Positions 23,601-36,375 of a stretch of DNA of 64,000 nucleotides are shown piece by piece. The translations under genes were made by a program, and so were the position numbers. This DNA is from Cubamyces lactineus (Eukaryota; Basidiomycota; Agaricomycetes; Polyporales; Polyporaceae). The stretch lies in NCBI GenBank assembly GCA_022376465.1, contig JACDTU010000004.1, positions 744,001 to 808,000 of the forward strand, given 5' to 3'. Numbering within the stretch: the stretch's first letter is position 1; each line of letters begins with the position of its first letter. The notes under the pieces are model-generated. The model was given only the letters and a program-made list of their open reading frames with translations. It was not told the DNA's origin and did not search any database.

Positions 23601-26600
23601 TGACTGTGCTGGAGACGTTGAGGAGCGACGACCCGAAGCTTCGTCGAATAGGAGAGACCTGGATGCGATGCAGTCTCAAGTCATATCTTCGGTAGGCTCT
23701 GACCTTTATGCGTGATCTTCAGCTCTCATTTTCTCATAGCGTGCTAGACCCTATACTGTTTGACTTGCTGGATCCCGCCATCCGATACGCCCCGTCGACA
23801 ACGGAGTTAAGAGGCAAACAACTGCAAGGGTTCTCGTATGAGCGTCCATTCGACCAGCGCTATGTGAACTATCTGCTGGAAACCTTGCTGTCTGTGGCCA
23901 AGTTCGGCGGGCAAGGCTTCAGCAAAGTCGCCAGAAGCACTCCCATCAGCCGCTCAATATACAGTGGTCTTCTGCAGCGCCTACAATCACGTATGTGCCT
24001 CTGTAATCTTCTGTCAGTTCAATGTTGACGGGCTGCAGTGAACACCGCTTTTCCCGAGGCGACATACATGGACGTCATCGTATCTCAATTGCTCATGAGG
24101 TGACTCCCACCGGTTCATATCGTGGGCCTTGCCATTAACACAACCAACAGAATCTTGCAGTCTGAGCCCAAGCAATCCTTGTTACCAACAATGCAACCCT
24201 TCCACATCGTGTCTCAGAACCTTGCGGTGGATCTCCTGCAACCTCTCGTTGCACGGGGCGATGTCGACTTGGTCACTTTGCAGTCTCTGGAATCTGCTGT
24301 CGTGCAGAAACTGTACTTCTGCATCCACGCCGGTCGCCTCGACCTACAGAACAAGCTCCTGCATCTGCTCCATTCCGTCATATCATCCTCAATATCTGGC
24401 TCTGAGGGACGAAGTCACGCAGCAGTTGCTCAGCTTGAGCGTTCCACGGACGGCATCAGTCCTCAAGACGGACTTCCGACTACGAAGAAGGAAGCTCATG
24501 CTGTTCACCCCCTGCTCGTGCAAACACTCGTGGATGGCATCTCTGTGCACGGGAACCGCTCCCTCTTGCAGCACTGGCTTGACTTCATCATGATGACCGT
24601 ACCTCTGTTCCGAGAGACCTTGAAGGCTGTAGTCACACCGCTCTCTGACTGTGTCTGCAGGCAGCTACGGCTTGCGTTGACCGAGATCCTGGACGTGTCT
24701 TCGTCGGGCCCACGCAGCGATGACGTCGTCTCTTACACGACGGACGCCGACTTCCTCATGCTTCTGACCGCTCTTGAACGTCTGACGCTCCTCAGCATGA
24801 CCCGCGTCGGCGGCGAGGAGCCACAAGAGGAGGATCAACAGACAGACAAGAACGTTCAGGAGTCCGGCGGACTCCTTGGGTATGTCTCCAACGTGTTCAG
24901 CTCAGACGGGCCTTCCGGCGCGACCGACGATTCCGTGTTGGTGAGCGGATCGCCCTCTTCGATGTTACCTCGTCGACTTACAGATCGTTTCGTAGACGAG
25001 ATCGTCTGATTACCGGTGCTTGCACAACGCCGTACGTGTGCTCTACGCCATGTGGGATAAATTAGTCGTCTCGCCGGACAGTGACTGGGGATCACAAGAG
25101 GAGTCGCTCTCTCTGATCTATTCTCGGGCACGGACAAGGGCAAAGCGTGTTCTCGAGCATCTCTTCCGTGCACATTCGACGGAAGTCTTGGAAGCGGTCG
25201 TGGACTGCTGGCACGATCAGGCAATAGTAAGCTATATGCTATCTCCATGCGCGCTACGACTGACCGCCCACAGACGAGACCAGAGAGCGCGGAGACATCA
25301 TCAGCATACGATTTGGTTGATGTGCTTACGGCGAGTGCTCAGAATGCGGTCCATATGCTGTGTGAAAGCATCTCTTGTCGAACACCTGGATTATCCGAAC
25401 GCACAAGGAAGACCGCCGTGTTTCCCGATCTGTTCGTAATCTTCCATTACAGCACAGATGTCACGACTGATTTGAAGCGCTCCGCAGACTGGACATGACG
25501 CTATTCGAGTTTCTTGAACAATACATGAAGCGCCTCGAAGGGCCGTTGGCACTACAAGTGTGGAACCGGTTCTTGCAGCTTGTCAAGGATTTGCTCCTGA
25601 CGCTGCGCGACTTCCGACCGCAAGCGTTTGCTGCCCTGAAGTATGTAGCAATAACGTACGCTAGGCTTTGGCTCATATGGCGCTAGGTGTTTTACGGTGC
25701 TCGCGGACAAGGTCACCCAAACTACCGCTCTGGATGATCGACGACTCCGCAAGGATCTACAGGTAGACTGCGTGATTTGAATGGGTCGGGCGATTTTGAC
25801 ATTGTATGGCAGGAAACCTATGGCAAGCTACTGGATATCTGCGTCATGTCCGGACGTTCTGTGGAGTCAGGCTCATGGATCAGACGATCACAACGGGAGG
25901 CCCTCGCGACGAACGGTCGAGACTCACCAACACCAGCATTACGAGGTAAGGCGCGTGTGATTCGCATGATCGTTTACTCTAACGATGTTTCACAAAGCCG
26001 CGGAGATGAAAGTCGATGAGAAGAATGCGAGTTCAACCTCGCTTCCTCTGCAGGATGGCGGGAAGTCGGCATACGCGGGTGATGTTGCTCAGCAGGTTAG
26101 TGAGTTGGCAGATGCCACGTTATTGTGATGCTCATACTCGCCTAGGTCAACTCATATGTTGCGTCCGACGCGCTCCCAAGTCTGCGGAAGTTCCTCGTTG
26201 ATTCCGACAAAATTCTTGCGGCGTGCAACCAGATTGTATATAACATCGTAAACCCTGCGCTGAAAGGCAAGGCACGGTATGTAGATGTCTATAGCCTACG
26301 TCATGAGCTGCAGCTCATCCTCTGCGTAGACCGCTCGATCTTGAGGATGACATTGTCGCGATCATCCGCGAGATGACGAGGATCAGTGTCGCTGTGAGGG
26401 CTTGGCGCACGCCGGTTGTCGAGACCCTGAACGACAATAGGTGCTTCAACTCAACCGCCGAAGCTGGAGAGAAATGGATGCCCATGGTCAAGTCTCTCTT
26501 CGACACGGACAAGACTGCATTGCCAGAGCTCCTCGGTATGGGCATTTTCTCCCGCCCCGGCTGCGTTCACTGATAGTCCACAGGCAAAATCACGACTGTG

Positions 26601-27513
26601 CCCTCGGCGAACATCTTCACAAACCGCGAATACGAAATGCTCCTCCGTTCACTCAATCTCCGTCGGTTATCCTACGTGATCCTCTCCGCCGAGAAAAACC
26701 ACTTTCTTGCGCAGCTACCAAGCATTCAGGAGAAGCTCGTCGACACCCTCCGAAACGTGTCCGCACCCATCGTACAAAGCGAGGTCTACCTCTGTGTGCG
26801 AGTGTTGCTCTGTCGGCTGTCGCCACATAACCTGTCTAGTTTCTGGCCGGTCATCTTGACGGAGATGGTATGTAGGCGGCTCCGACCCCGCTATCAAGCC
26901 GTGTGCTGACCAAAATCTGGTAGTATCGCATCTTTGAGCAGATCCTTGAGAATGTCCCTGGCGACGGGTCGGAAGAATTGGGTCTGATCCTCTCGGCATG
27001 CAAACTACTGGATCTGCTCCTTGTGCTGCAGACGGAAGAATTCCAGATGTCAGTCGCTCGCTGCAATCTTCAAATGCTCTCAGCTGACAGGACTGGCAGA
27101 CATCAATGGATCTTCATCACTGACACTGTGGACGCTGTATATCGACCCGACGACTGGTTCCCTGAAGCTCTTCTCGACCGTCTGGCCGAGGTCATCGGGG
27201 CTCTCCCCGCTACAGAGGTGAAGCTATGTTCCACTTAAAGACTTATAGGAGTGTGAAGTATGCTCACCCAATGTCAACGCAGAGCACTGCCCCTCGTTCA
27301 GCAGCGCAGGTGCATACGCCTTCTATGCCCACCAAACCGATGCGCCGACCACTGTTACACTCGCTGCGGCAAATCGACAGTATCCGCGACCTCGTGCCGT
27401 TCTTCTCCACCGCAAGCATCTCCTCCTACGAGAGCGTCTACCACAGCGGCGGTGTCGTCGACTGGCAGGCGGTCGAGAAGGGCCTGCTCGAAGACCTGTT
27501 CGAGGGGAGGTAG
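20630..27513 (+). CDS. DOP1: Dopey family trafficking protein Dop1
   Basis: A very large cytosolic scaffold that works with the Arf-GEF-like Mon2 and the flippase Neo1 in endosome-Golgi traffic and cell polarity. The N-terminal Dopey domain is clear: DPKYKKYTQQVEKC, then NSFESVHEWADFISFLKQLL. LVVAKRLSQCLNPALP and ALWSSGLFPFFEYAS follow. Further on are VLNLFDTHYLPL, FFFQNIWLVML, RPFKIFISLLDKYEIG, LLKYLRPSYSAYHMRAV and SYERPFDQRYVNYLLE. The C-terminal part is alpha-helical-repeat-like and ends ESVYHSGGVVDWQAVEKGL; stop at 27511-27513. About twenty introns. Start: ATG at 20630 (MSAASSPRPGSTDPNKR) joined in frame to ASTPPAYASDPKY through a weak GTCCGC donor. The simpler alternative is ATG at 20772 (MALIASTPPAYA). 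Family identity does not depend on this. Confidence 0.93.
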
Positions 27514-28075
27514 AGTAGCCAAGCTGCGGCTTGGCTCGCCGCGCGGGCCCCCTGGGGTCCCGATCTAGACGCCAAAGGGGCTCGCTGCTTGCTCATGGCA
27601 CGGACATGTTCGTTTCGGAATCTAGTACATTGTGTAATACCCCGGTGCGCGCACATGTGTAGCCCTGATACCACTAGGCTTGTTATGACTACGATAGCAG
27701 CATTCTCCGGGGCCCGCTGTGTTTCGGTGAGGAGCGCTATCATCGCACATTCTGCAATCGGTGCTGCGACCCACGCAATATCCGATGTCGCGTAGTACAC
27801 TCGGTGACCAAATACTCCATGACCGAGCTCGGGGCGAGCCCGCTGGGATACCGTCGGTCAATCACACGATGTGGGAGCGTGGTGGCACCATTAGTCTGAG
27901 ATCAATGTTCAACTTCGAGCGTTTATCATGCGGGCGGTGAACGAGTGGTATTCGGCTAGAACAAGGAATGTATAACGGGGATAGCAGACGACCAAACGAT
28001 AGAAGCTCCATGAAGACTGTTGATAAATAGATAGATCCAAACCACCCCGAAAACCCCGGACGCGAAGCCGCGCTC
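27514..28075. other. Intergenic, convergent
   Basis: About 560 bp between the 3' ends of DOP1 and the nucleobindin-like gene. A GC-rich imperfect inverted repeat lies at about 27546-27562. No gene seen. Confidence 0.5.
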
Positions 28076-29458
28076 TCAGAAGTCGCCCCAGGTGCGACGG
28101 AACTTGTACTGTAACCGGCCCTGCGGTGAGCGTCCACATTTGCAGGGCATGCAAGAGCCGACGGGCATACCTTGTACGGGAGGTTCTTCCTGTAAGCCCG
28201 AAATTGCAGATGTCAGCACCGATGTCGCAAAAAGGCCCGTCTAATGCTCGATGGCATGACGCACCTCATCTTCTCCGAGGGCGACTTGGGCGGCTTGTAG
28301 CCGGCATCGCCGACGCCCCACTCGCCCTGGTTCTCCGCCTCAGCCTTCACACTCGCGAAGCGAACAGCAGGGTCCTGCTTCTCGGGAGGGGGCACGCGAT
28401 TGATCTTCGGTGGGCCACTTGCGACGGGTGGGGTCTGGCCATCCTGGACAACAAACTGGGGATCAGCAGCGCCTCCCTCGGGGGCGTGTTGCTGCCCCTC
28501 ATGAGGCTCGTGCTGCGCGATGACCTCGTCGACGGAAACACCCTGGAACTTGGCTTCGCGCTCAGCCTCCTGGCGTTCGATCTGCTCGTGGTGGGCGAAG
28601 TGCTCGAGGTCTTCAGGGTGAGTGTAGGACTCGTCGGTCTGGGTCTCCGGGGTAGAGTGGTATTGCTCTACAGTCAAGTTGAGTACGGATGATGAGCATG
28701 TGAATAAGAGGGGCCGCACTGACCTTCATGATGCAGGAAGAACTCTGTGCACGAACTTGGGTCAGTGTCTTTCGAAAGGAACATTATGTAGGCAACATAC
28801 CGCTCTCTACATCATAGTGGTGTCCCTCCGCGCCAAGATCATCAAAGTTGGGCAAGCCCTCGAGACCGACAGCCTCGAACTCCTCCAAGCTGATCTTGCC
28901 GTCCCGGTTCCTGTCGAGACGCCTGAGCACCTCTTGAACTATATGGTCTGCCTTCTTTTTGTGCTCAATGTCGTCCTAGCGGAGTGGCATTGAGATTTAG
29001 CATGCGTGGAGAGTCAGGTTTGGATTCCGCGCGTACCTTGGACTTCTTCTGAGAGTAGATGTGGTGAACACCATAGACGGCTTCGATCTCCTCGGAGTCC
29101 CAGACTTTGTCTCTGAAGCAAGCTATGAACGATCGGTGTTTCTGGCAGTACGGGGGCAGACATACCGGTTGAGGTCATGAAGGTGGAAGAAGCTCGGCAC
29201 GTCGAAGGTGTCGCTGTTGTCATTGTCATTTACTCAACAACCCATAAGCAGCACACTGAATGTATCGTCATACATGTGATGTTCGGTGGCCATCTGCGTG
29301 AAACGCGTCGGTGTAAAGGATGGATGCATGTGGTTGCTACGTACGTGTCTCAACGCATACTGCTGCACAGTCTCTCCTTCCGCCGGTTTGTCATGTCCGC
29401 CATGGGCCGCTGCTGCGCGGAGAGAGGCAAAGAAAGCGATGCCGGCAAGGAGATGCAT
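28076..29458 (-). CDS. Nucleobindin/Ssp120-like secretory EF-hand protein
   Basis: A calcium-binding protein of the secretory pathway; yeast Ssp120 is the characterised relative and partners the Emp46/Emp47 cargo lectins. Start MHLLAGIAFFASLRAAAAHG at 29458 is a signal peptide. TVQQYALRHMATEHHIDTFD and PSFFHLHDLN lead into EF-hand 1. Its loop DLNRDKVWDSEE (split by an intron) has Asp/Asn/Asp at positions 1, 3 and 5 and Glu at 12. EF-hand 2 is DRNRDGKISLEE, also complete. A Glu/His-rich helical region follows (EHFAHHEQIERQEAEREAKF). The end is KNLPYKYKFRRTWGDF; TGA at 28076-28078. About six introns. No HDEL signal. The large His/Glu content and order EF-EF-charged helix match nucleobindins. 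Confidence 0.87.
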
Positions 29459-30475
29459 GGTCGGACGAGAACGGCGAGCAGCAGAGGAAGTCGCGGTGGA
29501 CAAGAATCCAGTCCCAGGCAACAAGCGCCCATATTCTGCGGGGTCCTGTCAGTGGGAACCCGTCCAAGTTAAGCAGGTTGTTCGCACGCGGGTGTATCCG
29601 AGACCTTGGTTTCTCTCCTCGGGCGACGTCGATCAACCACTTGCACTTGGCCACTGGGCGACTGTACGTTCTCCTGAGTCCTAGCGTTCCGAATGAGTCT
29701 CGACATCCGCTCTCTGACTGAAACGACACCTCTGATCAGTCTCATCTGAGTCTGCATATCGGCTTTGCGGGACGGCATCCCAAAAGACATAAAGCTGATG
29801 AGCTAACCGGAGGTAAGATGCGAACTGCACCCTCACCGTCTCTCCCACCATGGTCATCCAGCTTCCGCTACTGTCAGCAGGACCCGCAACCCAATGCCTC
29901 GTTCTCATTCCTGCGGTCAAAGGCGTGCGTGCATCGAGTCAGCTGCAAGCGTGACCGTGTCTCAATGGCAATGCTCGCTCCGTTCAACCTCCAGTGGTGC
30001 CAGCCGAAGTGGCCGTATTCCTACTTACACGGAGCGCGGTGGGTATTGACTCGCCAGGTCCTTCGGCTAGTGTGTGCCTCGGGCACGTTGGCGCCCCGGT
30101 CGTACGGGGCTTATCGGCGCCCATGGCTGTCCAAGAGATGGATTCAGACGGTTGAAGATCCAACGCCCTCGAAGCCATGGTGCGAGCAATCGCCCCCGGG
30201 GGTTGTGGAAGCTTCCCGTTTGCGTTCTTAGGTGCTATATGCCGATTCGGAGATTATCAATGAAATCGGCCTGGCGTTATAATCCCGGGCGCCGGTCTCG
30301 CCACTCCAGTGGACGATGTGAGGGCGGCATACATCACAATCGCCCACACCGTCGTATGCGGGCCATTGAATGCTCGATGCGACGAGAGCCAGGGACGCCA
30401 TGGTGCGGACAGTGGCAAATACTCGCAATCTGATCGTAGCTTGCGATTGGTCCAGGGGCGGGAACTATACCACTG

Positions 30476-30519
30476 GTGTGACTGGTGTGACCTTGCCGAA
30501 AAGCGGATCCGAGTGTGAC
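30476..30519 (+). promoter_or_regulatory. GTGTGAC repeat cluster with CGG-N2-CCG palindrome
   Basis: GTGTGAC occurs at 30476-30482, 30485-30491 and 30513-30519, the first two as a direct 9-bp-period repeat. CGGATCCG, a CGG/CCG palindrome of the type bound by Zn2Cys6 factors, sits at 30504-30511. All lie 75-120 bp upstream of the TATA box. A regulatory role is inferred. Confidence 0.4.
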
Positions 30520-30594
30520 TCCGTTAGTGCGGGCCCGCCTTGCTTTGTAAATATGCGTCAACATGTAAGATCGCTGAGGTCAAGGTGAACCGTG

Positions 30595-30602
30595 TATATA
30601 TA
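30595..30602 (+). promoter_or_regulatory. TATA box of the ABC transporter gene
   Basis: TATATATA 57 bp before the start codon. An upstream out-of-frame ATG at 30615 would open a short ORF overlapping the true start, unless transcription begins downstream of it, as the TATA position suggests. Confidence 0.55.
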
Positions 30603-30658
30603 CCGCGAGAGAACATGAGGATCTCGCTAGTCGTTTCCCTCCCTCCCCGCCCCGGTTC

Positions 30659-33600
30659 ATGGCCGACTCTCCAGGAGATGACCGCACTCTGCGCGGCGAT
30701 GCCACGCCATTGCCCGACTCGGAAGCTCACCATATCAACATAGCTGACGCCGAGGCTCAGTTCAACGAGCTAGAGCGTGTTCTTTCCATTCGGTCCCAGC
30801 AGGCGGACTCCGACCGTATACACAAGCCTTCGAAAGAGGGCGACCTTGAGGCCGGCGAAAAGGGCGAGGAACCATTCGACCTTCGCGCCTATCTTTCTTC
30901 GTCCAACGATGCCCATCAAAAAGCCGGTATCGCGCATAAGCACGTCGGTGTCACCTGGGAAAATCTGCAGGTAGACGTCGTGGGCGGCGCCGGCCACAAG
31001 GTGAGTATGACGAGATGCGATTTTGGCTCATGAGCTCATGACGAATGGCTGCGCGAATAGCTGTATGTCAAGACGTTCGGACGTATGTGTCTCATCGTTT
31101 TCAGTAAGCCTACAAGTCGTACTAATGGATATTCTATCCAGAGGATGCGCTGGGATTCTGGCTCTATCCTTTCAGGCTCATGCACTCCGCATTACAGGCG
31201 GCTGTACCAGCCTTGAGGCCTGAACTTCCACTATCGACAATTCTCCATCCGTAAGTGGACATAGCGTCATCGATGTTTGGCGCGCATTTACCTGCGGACA
31301 CAGATCATCCGGCCTGGTGAAGCCAGGCGAGATGTGTTTGGTTCTTGGGTGTCCCGGCTCTGGCTGCACTACCTTCCTCAAGGCCATTGCTAACGACAGA
31401 CAAGACTACGCTCGCGTGGCAGGAGATATTCGCTATGCGGGTATCGACGCTCACGAGATGGCAAAGTACTACAAGGGCGAGGTTGTCTACAACGAAGAGG
31501 GTATGACGAAAGTCGACCAAGGGTGTCACAGATGACTGACTCCTGTGCAGATGACAGGCACATTGCTACGCTCACTGTGGCTCAAACACTGAACTTTGCT
31601 CTTTCCCTGAAGACCCCTGGTCCTAAGGGGCGTCTTCCCGGTATGTCACGGAAGGAGTTCGATCAAACCGTCCGTGATACTCTCCTTCGTATGCTGAATA
31701 TCTCGCACACTGCCAACACCTACGTCGGCGATGAGTTTGTACGTGGTGTCTCCGGAGGAGAGCGCAAGCGTGTCTCCATTGCGGAGATGATGGCGACTCG
31801 TGCTCATGTCCTGTGCTTCGACAATTCCACCCGTGGTCTGGATGCTAGTACCGCGCTTGACTTCATCAAGGCCATGCGAGTGATGACGGATCTCCTCGGC
31901 CAGACGACGTTCGCCACCTTGTAAGTGCCTGCCTTTGTAATAGTATCGCTCTCCCCGCTGAAATTCTATCAAGGTACCAAGCCGGCGAAAGCATCTACGA
32001 GCTGTTCGACAAGGTCATAGTTCTGGACAAGGGCCGCCAGGTCTACTTCGGCCCTCCTTCCGAGGCTCGCGCGTACTTCGAGAGCCTCGGATTCAAGTCA
32101 CTTCCTCGCCAGAGCACCGCCGACTATCTGACTGGCTGCACCGACCCTAATGAACGCCAGTTCGCCCCTGGCCGCTCCGAGGCCGATGTTCCCACCACCC
32201 CGGAGGAGCTCGAGCAGGCATTCCAGCAGTCGCGCTTCGCCGCTCAAATGCGTGAGGACCTCGCGAAGTACAAGCAGCAGATGGAGATCGACAAGACCGA
32301 CCAGGAGGAGTTCCGCAAGGCCGTCCTGTCTGACAAGAAGCGGGGCGTCTCCAAGAAGAGCCCGTACACGCTCGGCTTCACCGGTCAGGTTCGCGCCTTG
32401 GTCATCCGTCAGTTCCAGATGCGGCTTCAGGATAGGTTCCAATTGGTCACGAGTTACAGTCTCTCGACGGTGAGCAGGATGGTTTGTCTGGCCGTCGTTC
32501 TTCCATACTGACGGACGGATGATATAGATCCTCGCTCTCGTCATCGGTGCCGCATATTACAATCTCCAGCCCACTTCCCAAGGCGCTTTCACTAGAGGCT
32601 CGGTCATCTTTGCGGGTCTTCTTACGTGTGCCCTCGACACGTTCGGAGAGGTCAGTGATTCGTGCAATCTTACAGGTCTTATCAACTTCTAACAATTTTG
32701 TTCAGATGCCAGTGCAAATGCTCGGCCGTCCCATCCTCAGGAAACAGGTAAGCGATCCTTCGGACAAATGCATACACCCATTCAATGTGTTGACGGCCGC
32801 TTCCAGACAAGTTACGCATTATACCGACCGGCTGCCGTTGCGATAGCGAACACGCTCTCCGATATACCTTTCTCTGCCATCCGGATATTCGTCTACAACA
32901 TCATCATCTACTTCATGTCTAACCTCTCCCGCTCGGCTGGTGGCTTCTTCACGTACCACCTCTTTGTGAGTCGTCCTATTCCTCAACGGTGCTCAGACGT
33001 TTGATTGTGGGCGCGGTCAGATCTACATGGCATTCCTGACGATGCAGGGCTTCTTCCGGACGTTCGGTGTGATGTGCACCAACTTCGACTCTGCATTCCG
33101 GCTCGCGGTCTTCTTCATCCCGAACATGATTCTGTACGCAGGCTACATGATTCCGGTCTTCCAGATGAAGCGGTGGTTGTTCTGGATCGTGAGTGGCGTC
33201 GTTTTCCTGGCGCTTTACGGTGCTAATATCGATATTATCGCGTAGTATTATATAAACCCTGTTGCTTATGGTGAGGGCGACCCGTGCAATCATGGCTGAC
33301 CATACTGATTGAATGCGCTAGCTTGGGTTGGTTGTATGGAGAACGAGTTCATGCGGATATCAGTGAGTTCCCTGCGCGTTCCCTCTACTCCTCCCCCGCT
33401 AATAATATCTGCAGTTCACGTGCGACGGTAGTTCTATCGTTCCTCGCAATCCGCCAGGCATCAACAAATACTTGTGGGTACTCCTTACTACGTCCACATG
33501 AGCACGGTGCTCACCCATGAAACAGCAACGGCCTTGGTCCAAACCAAATTTGCACGCTCTTCGGTGCGATTCCTGGTCAAGACATCGTGTCAGGGCGCAA

Positions 33601-36375
33601 CTACGTGAACATCGGATACGGCCTCAACGTCTCGGACCTCTGGCGCCGCAACTTCCTTGTTCTTGCCGGGTTCTTCTTGCTGTTCCAGCTCACGCAAGTG
33701 TTGCTGATCGAGTACTTCCCGGTATGTATTTCTGACGGAAAAGTTCCCTGTAATCTGTGCTAATATGGTATTTTCAGCAATACGGCGGCGGCTCTGCGGT
33801 GCCGATCTTCGCACCGGAGGATGCGGATACCAAGAAGAGGAACGCTAGGCTGCAAGAGCGGAAGGCTGCCCGCAAGGGCAAGTCTGCGGAAGAGGCGGAG
33901 TCCCAGGTATCCGAGAAGGAACAAGGGTATGTTCTCCCACATGCATTTGTAGCTGTGGGAATGGCTTTGTAACGGTATCGTTGTAGCATGACTAGGAGGT
34001 TCGACGGCAAGCCCTTTACGTGGGAAAAGGTCAACTACCACGTTCCCGTCCCTGGTGGCGTGCGGAGGTTGCTGCACGATGTGTACGGCTACGTCAAGCC
34101 TGGTACTATGACGGCTCTCATGGGTGCTTCTGGCGCTGGTACGTTCACTGAATGCGCGTGATAAGTAACGCAAAGACTGACATCGGTCCTACAGGCAAGA
34201 CAACCTGTCTGGATGTCCTCGCCCAACGCAAGAATATCGGTGTTGTATCCGGTACGTTGCTCCTGGACGGCAAGCCCCTCAAGCTCGACTTCGCCCGCAA
34301 GACTGCGTATGGTGCGTGTATTCTAGAGAGCGCTTAATCGGGAACATACACTGAGTCCATACCAGCTGAACAAATGGACGTGCACGAGGGTAGCTCCACC
34401 GTCCGCGAGGCGATGAGGTTCTCTGCCTACCTGCGGCAACCTCCCGAGATCTCCAAGGAAGAGAAGGACCAATACGTCGAAGACATGATCGAGGTCTTGG
34501 AACTGCAAGATCTTGCGGACGCGCTCGTCGCCAGTCTGGGTGTCGAGGCACGCAAGCGTCTCACCATTGGTGTTGAGCTCGCGAGTCGTCCTTCCCTCCT
34601 GTTCCTGGATGAACCTACGTCGGGTCTTGACGGTCAAAGCGCGTGGAATCTGGTCCGCTTCCTCCGCAAGCTGGCGGACAATGGTCAGGCGATCCTTTGC
34701 ACGATCCACCAGCCTTCGTCGCTGCTCATCCAGTCCTTCGACAAGCTCCTGCTGCTCGAGCGCGGTGGCGAGACGGTCTACTTCGGCGACATCGGCCCCG
34801 ACTGCTACATCCTTCGGGAGTACTTCGCTCGTCATGGCGCACACTGCCCGCCGAACGTGAACCCTGCAGAGTTCATGCTCGATGCTATTGGTGCTGGTTT
34901 GACGCCTCGTATTGGAGACCGCGACTGGAAGGACCACTGGCTCGATTCACCGGAGTACCAGAGCGTCTTGGCGGAGATCGAGAAGATCAAGCAAAACACG
35001 TCTTCGGATGACGGCCAACAGCAGCAGCTCACGATGTGTAAGTATTTCCGACTAATCCCTCTCTTGATACTGTGTGCTTACGCACATATAGATGCCACTC
35101 CGTTCTGGACTCAGCTTCGTTGGGTTGTGTACCGCAACAACTTGAAGCTTTGGCGCTCTCCGGACTACGTCTTCAGTCGGCTCTTCGTACATGCCTTCAT
35201 CTCGCTCTTCGTGTCGCTGTCGTTCTTGCAGCTCGGTCACAGCGTGCGTGACTTGCAGTACCGTGTCTTCGGAGTGTAAGTCCAAGTCACACATTTACAC
35301 TTGTAAGTTGTCACTGACAATTCGTTCAGCTTCTGGGCTACCATTCTTCCTGCTATTGTTATGGGTCAACTTGAGCCTATGTGGATTCTGAGCAGGCGTA
35401 TCTTCATTCGCGAGGCTTCGAGTCGGGTGTACTCGCCCTATGCATTCGCCATTGGTCAGCTCATCGGAGAGATGCCCTACTCGCTCTTGTGCGCTGTCGT
35501 CTATTGGGTTCTCATGGTACGTATTGGTTTCCTGTGACCTATGCATACACACCCTAACATACTATCACAGGTCTACCCGATGGGCTTCGGTAACGGCACT
35601 GCCGGCGTTGGCGGCACCTTCTTCCAGCTTCTCGTCGTCATCTTCGTAGAGCTCTTCGGTGTCACCCTCGGTCAGTTCATCGGCGCGATCTCTCCCAGCA
35701 TGCAGGTCGCACCGCTCTTCAACCCGTTCATCATCCTCGTCCTCAGCACGTTCTGCGGTGTCACGATCACGTACCCGACGTTGCCGAACTACTGGCACTG
35801 GCTGTACCAGCTCACTCCGTACACGCGTCTCATGAGTGCGATGATCTCTACGGAGCTCCAGTAAGCTGGGTCTGGTACTCAAACTGGTATGTTTACTGAT
35901 TGTCCTTCGTAGTGGCCTGTCCATTACTTGCAACCCGGACGAGTACATTCCGTTCAACCCGCCCGACGGTCAGACGTGCATGGAGTACGCCAAGGAGTTC
36001 ATCCAAGGATTCGGAGGCTACCTCAACAACCCGAATGCCACCTCCAACTGCCTCTACTGTCAATACGAGGTTCGTCGCCTGCTTACTATCGCCACGAGCT
36101 GGGGTGCTGATAGCTGTTCGTAGGTTGGGGACCAGTTCTTCTTGCCCTTGAACATCCGGTACGAAAACCGTTGGCGAGACGTCTGGATATTGTTCGCCTA
36201 TGCTGGTATGTGCACATTCCATTCTTTACTACGAAGTCAAGCTCACCGAATTCTTCACCAGTCTTCAACATCTTCGCTACTATTGGTGAGTCTTTTTCCA
36301 ATGATAACCGGTACGCAATGTTGCTGACACGTCCTCCCAGTTGCTTCTCGGTTCCTTCGTTACGCTAAGCGGTAG
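30659..36375 (+). CDS. PDR-type ABC transporter (ABCG full-size, pleiotropic drug resistance)
   Basis: A plasma-membrane ATP-driven exporter of hydrophobic compounds, layout NBD1-TMD1-NBD2-TMD2. Start [17 protein letters not shown]1 has the PDR-typical degenerate Walker [10 protein letters not shown] (Cys in place of Lys), an intact signature [10 protein letters not shown], and Walker B with Asn after the Asp ([13 protein letters not shown]). TMD1 includes [28 protein letters not shown] and [21 protein letters not shown]2 is the mirror image: intact Walker A GASGAGKTT and Walker [13 protein letters not shown], but a degenerate signature (GVEARKRLT). TMD2 follows ([34 protein letters not shown], and the last [17 protein letters not shown]) and ends RFLRYAKR; stop 36373-36375. 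About twenty introns. Bfr1/Snq2-like by overall pattern. The substrate is unknown. Confidence 0.97.

Larger units (their letters stand above)
29459..30658. other. Intergenic, divergent; upstream region of the ABC transporter
   Basis: About 1.2 kb between the nucleobindin-like gene and the ABC transporter. ORFs here have no motif. The last 200 bp carry a repeat cluster, a CGG-N2-CCG palindrome and a TATA box, listed separately. Confidence 0.55.

Noticed and set aside
27546..27562. GC-rich imperfect inverted repeat just after the DOP1 stop
   Set aside because: Could be a 3' UTR hairpin, but short and imperfect; eukaryotic genes do not end at such hairpins.
29818..30231. 137-codon plus-strand ORF between the nucleobindin-like and ABC genes
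   Set aside because: Composition like non-coding DNA, no motif, no start context.
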